From: Clostridium sp. K13
GTDB taxonomy: Bacteria > Bacillota > Clostridia > Clostridiales > Clostridiaceae
Direction: 5' to 3'
DNA: 35,952 bases
Assembly (NCBI RefSeq): GCF_019734195.1
Contig: NZ_JAASHM010000034.1
Coordinates: 1 to 35,952 of the forward strand
Of the stretch, positions 33,701 through 35,952 are shown piece after piece. Below the pieces are notes generated by a model. It searched no databases, had not been told where the DNA came from, and saw only the letters and a list, made by a program, of their open reading frames with translations. The position numbers and the translations under genes are program-made. Every line of letters begins with the position of its first letter. Within the stretch, counting starts at the first letter, position 1.

Positions 33701-33729
33701 AGAGATAGGTTTTGATCTATCTCTTTTTT
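33701..33729 (+). terminator. Terminator of tRNA-Pro
   Basis: An 8-bp perfect stem (AGAGATAG with CTATCTCT, 8-nt loop) followed by a run of Ts, starting 2 nt after the tRNA's CCA end. Confidence 0.88.
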
Positions 33730-33764
33730 TGTTATATATTTTTCTAAAGTTAGGAGATGATTAT

Positions 33765-34406
33765 TTGAATAATATAAAAGCTGCTATATTTGATTTAGAT
33801 GGTACACTTGTTGATTCTATGTGGGTATGGCATCAAATAGATATAGATTATTTATCTAAAAAAGGACATGCTGTTCCAGATAATTTAACTGATGAAATTA
33901 CGCATTTAAGCTTTTCTCAAACTGCTGAATATTTTAAAAATAGATTTTCTATTGAAGATTCAATACATGATATAATGTCTACTTGGAACTCTATGGCATA
34001 TGATCATTATAAAAATAACGTGAAACTAAAAAAGGGTGCTCTTGAATATTTACAAAAACTAAAAAATTCAGGAATAAAAATAGGACTAGCTACTAGTAAT
34101 TCTATGCCTTTATTAACTGCAACATTAAAAAATAACAATGCTTTTGATTTATTTGATGCTATTACAGTTACAGATGAAGTAAAAAAAAGTAAAAGCAATC
34201 CTGATATATATCTATTAGCGGCTAAAAAGCTAGGAGTATCTCCTTCTGAATGTATGGTATATGAAGATATAATTGCTGCTGTTGAGGGCGTAAAATTAGC
34301 TGGTATGAAAGTTACTGGTGTATATGATGAACATGCTAAACATCAAATTGATATTCTAAAAAAAGAATGTGACAAATACATATATAGCTATGAAGAATTA
34401 CTTTAA
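33765..34406 (+). CDS. HAD-superfamily phosphatase (beta-phosphoglucomutase/phosphoglycolate phosphatase-like)
   Basis: A 213-residue HAD hydrolase. Motif I is AAIFDLDGTLVDSMWVW with nucleophile D11 and general acid D13. A helical cap follows, then motif II GLATSNS, motif III lysine in KKSKSNPDIY and motif IV YEDIIAAVEGV. The likely start is TTG at 33765, with AGGAGATGA 8 nt upstream. The frame runs back through the tRNA gene to 33591, but that part is not coding. It has no clear promoter of its own, so read-through from tRNA-Pro is possible. The substrate is unknown. Confidence 0.88.
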   Translation: MNNIKAAIFDLDGTLVDSMWVWHQIDIDYLSKKGHAVPDNLTDEITHLSFSQTAEYFKNRFSIEDSIHDIMSTWNSMAYDHYKNNVKLKKGALEYLQKLKNSGIKIGLATSNSMPLLTATLKNNNAFDLFDAITVTDEVKKSKSNPDIYLLAAKKLGVSPSECMVYEDIIAAVEGVKLAGMKVTGVYDEHAKHQIDILKKECDKYIYSYEELL

Positions 34407-34438
34407 TCCTTAACTATTTAAACTTAATATCAATAAAA

Positions 34439-34478
34439 AAAATCACATGTATAAGCATTTGCATTAACATGTGATTTT
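34439..34478. terminator. Bidirectional terminator between the HAD gene and the parvulin gene
   Basis: A 12-bp perfect stem (AAAATCACATGT with ACATGTGATTTT) around a 16-nt loop lies between two converging genes, with A- and T-runs at the base. Confidence 0.85.
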
Positions 34479-34506
34479 CTATTACTAATTTAATATTTCT
34501 ATTAAA

Positions 34507-35253
34507 TTAAAATCTCTTAACATCATATTTAGCTTCAAGTTCTTTTATTAAATCTAAATATTTCTTTTCTTGATTTTCTTGAATTAACTTTTGTATAATT
34601 TGATTTTTAACACCTTCAAATTCTAAAGTCTTTGGTTCATTTTTAGCATCAACTTTAATTAAGTGATATCCAAATTGAGTTTGAACTGGTTCACTTACTT
34701 TTTCTAAATCTAATGCAAAAGCAGCTTCTTCAAATTCTGGAACCATCATTCCTCTACCAAATACTCCAAGACTTCCACCTTGTTCTTTAGATGGGCAAGT
34801 AGAATATTGTTTAGCAGCTTCCTCAAAAGATAACTCTCCATTTTCTACTTTATTCTTAACATCAGAACATAATTCTTCATTATCAACTAATATATGCTTT
34901 GCAGATACTGTTGCTGGTTGTTCAAATTCATTTTTATGTTCATCATAATATTTCTTAGCATCTTCATCAGTAACAGTTACTTCTGATAATACTTTATTAA
35001 TTGTTACTTGTGTAAGTAAATCTTTTTCAACTTGAGCTAAGTTTGCCTTATACTCTTCTGTTTCATTTATTTTCATTTCAGTTCCTAATTTGTACATTAA
35101 ATCAAATGAAATCATTTGCTCTAATAATTGCTTTTTACCCATTTCAGAGTTGAACATTCCTCTTTTATCTGCAGGATATCTCATTATTATTGCATTTAAA
35201 TCATTTTCTGTTATTTCAACACCTGAAATAGTAGCTAAAATTTTGTTTTCCAT
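34507..35253 (-). CDS. Cytoplasmic parvulin-type peptidyl-prolyl isomerase
   Basis: A 248-residue protein. The N-terminal helical chaperone region (SurA-N-like, about 1-110) is followed by a parvulin domain at about 113-205 (VSAKHILVDNEE, QGGSLGVFGRGMMVPEFEEAAFAL, TQFGYHLIKV) and a C-terminal helix. It resembles PrsA foldases but has no signal peptide or lipobox cysteine, so it should act in the cytoplasm. GGAG precedes the ATG by about 9 nt, and a TATAAT lies in the upstream region. Confidence 0.92.
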   Translation of the reverse strand: MENKILATISGVEITENDLNAIIMRYPADKRGMFNSEMGKKQLLEQMISFDLMYKLGTEMKINETEEYKANLAQVEKDLLTQVTINKVLSEVTVTDEDAKKYYDEHKNEFEQPATVSAKHILVDNEELCSDVKNKVENGELSFEEAAKQYSTCPSKEQGGSLGVFGRGMMVPEFEEAAFALDLEKVSEPVQTQFGYHLIKVDAKNEPKTLEFEGVKNQIIQKLIQENQEKKYLDLIKELEAKYDVKRF

Positions 35254-35331
35254 ATAAAATTCTCCTTTTTTGTATATGATGTATATAATTATATCAGATT
35301 TTTACCAATGTATATAGTTACAATTATTTTA

Positions 35332-35360
35332 TTGATTATATTTTTCTATTATTATATAAT
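35332..35360 (+). promoter_or_regulatory. Promoter of the bcp gene
   Basis: TTGATT (35332-35337), 17-bp spacer and a perfect TATAAT (35355-35360), 31 bp before the ATG. Confidence 0.65.
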
Positions 35361-35391
35361 AATAATTATTATTAAAATTTAGGAGGTCAAT

Positions 35392-35853
35392 ATGGTAGAA
35401 ATTAATTCTTTAGTTCCTGATTTTTCACTAATGGGTTCTGATGATAAGGAACATAAATTAAGTCAATATAAAGGTAAAAAGGTAATACTTTATTTTTATC
35501 CAAGAGATAATACTCCTGGTTGCTCAACTGAAGCTTGTGACTTTAGAGATAATACTACTAACTTTACTGATAAAAATGCAATTGTTATCGGTATAAGTAG
35601 AGATTCTTTAAAATCTCATGCGAAATTTATTGAAAAATTTAATCTTCCATTCATACTTTTAAGTGATGAAAATGAAGAAGTTTGTAACTTATTTAATGTT
35701 ATTAAAGAGAAAAACATGTATGGTAAAAAAGTTATGGGGATAGAAAGAAGTACTTTTATAATTAATGAAGAAGGTATTCTTGTTAAAGAATATAGAAAAG
35801 TTAAAGTTAAAGAGCACGTAAACACAATTCTTGAAGACTTAAATTCACTATAG
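35392..35853 (+). CDS. bcp: Thioredoxin-dependent thiol peroxidase, Bcp/PrxQ type
   Basis: A 153-residue atypical 2-Cys peroxiredoxin that reduces hydrogen peroxide and organic peroxides. Motif YPRDNTPGCSTEACDFRD carries the peroxidatic cysteine C44 and the resolving cysteine C49, five residues apart as in PrxQ. The conserved arginine near 121 lies in GIERSTFII. AGGAGG lies 5 nt before the ATG. It is a single plus-strand gene with its own promoter, diverging from the parvulin gene. Confidence 0.96.
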   Translation: MVEINSLVPDFSLMGSDDKEHKLSQYKGKKVILYFYPRDNTPGCSTEACDFRDNTTNFTDKNAIVIGISRDSLKSHAKFIEKFNLPFILLSDENEEVCNLFNVIKEKNMYGKKVMGIERSTFIINEEGILVKEYRKVKVKEHVNTILEDLNSL

Positions 35854-35952
35854 AAATAAACTGCGAACTACAGTAAGAACGAAAAATGGAATATTACTTT
35901 TCCGGGAAGCGGTGAAATTTTCACTTTGAATTTATATAATTGACTCCATAAA
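35854..35952 (+). other. Unexplained structured edge after bcp
   Basis: The last 99 bases contain a locally G+C-richer part (about 35869-35925) with the palindromic GTGAAATTTTCAC and CCGGGAAGCGG nearby. No terminator with a T-run is seen here for bcp. It could be the start of a structured leader RNA for a gene beyond the window, or nothing. The window ends too soon to decide. Confidence 0.2.

Noticed and set aside
33591..33764. N-terminal extension of the HAD phosphatase reading through the tRNA gene
   Set aside because: The frame crosses tRNA-Pro and its terminator; the translated part has no family similarity, and a good ribosome binding site precedes the TTG at 33765.
1..35952. CRISPR arrays, prophage genes, plasmid origin
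   Set aside because: No repeated spacer-like units, no phage structural or integrase genes and no replication genes were seen in the window.

Overview
The window is AT-rich, tightly packed low-GC Firmicutes DNA, most likely from a Clostridium sensu stricto (cluster I) species. The evidence is the AT-rich codon use, strong AGGAGG-type ribosome binding sites, consensus sigma-A promoters, a split transketolase, a GerS-type germination-protein homologue, an AbrB regulator with a Spo0A box, and a beta-glucuronidase that resembles from memory the 599-residue Clostridium perfringens enzyme. The species cannot be fixed from sequence alone. Most genes lie on the minus strand, so the text reads from high to low coordinates within each operon.

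Layout from left to right. (1) 42-3987: a three-gene sugar operon (HAD phosphatase-like protein, KDG kinase, beta-glucuronidase) with a paired inverted-repeat operator upstream and a terminator at its end. (2) 4099-10668: a membrane-stress or peptide-resistance type module. A response regulator and a histidine kinase, in separate transcripts, frame two ABC exporters (BcrAB-like, and a second ATPase with a 538-residue permease) and a small DUF1648/SdpI-like protein. (3) 10698-17425: uvrB, a MinJ-like membrane PDZ protein, a CtpB-type S41 protease, ftsX and ftsE, an envelope/division neighbourhood seen across Firmicutes. (4) 17461-19178: two tandem YitT-family membrane proteins. (5) 19290-21121: split transketolase. 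(6) 21311-23908: a MazF toxin and its partner, a GerS-like protein, acpS and a small clostridial protein. (7) 24061-24784: an IS200/IS605-type insertion sequence carrying only tnpA, placed just after the ssb terminator. (8) 24801-29316: a short SSB, a YihY/BrkB membrane protein, a DinG/XPD-like helicase fused to a RecB/Cas4-like nuclease domain, and a DUF1836 protein. (9) 29541-31717: abrB (plus strand) with tandem promoters and a Spo0A box, facing rsmI and a tRNA1(Val) methyltransferase-like gene. (10) 31730-33477: a secreted NlpC/P60 hydrolase with coiled coil and a small membrane protein. (11) 33582-35952: tRNA-Pro(UGG), a HAD phosphatase with a TTG start, a cytoplasmic parvulin, a Bcp peroxiredoxin, and an unexplained structured edge.

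Most of this is ordinary chromosomal core. The points most worth a second look are the run of five hairpins between tnpA and the right end of the IS200-like element, the abrB control region, the two-component/two-exporter module with its candidate operator, the paired operator of the glucuronide operon, and the hairpin between the Shine-Dalgarno and start codon of the NlpC/P60 gene. No CRISPR array, prophage or plasmid origin was seen. All domain assignments are by eye and no database search was run.
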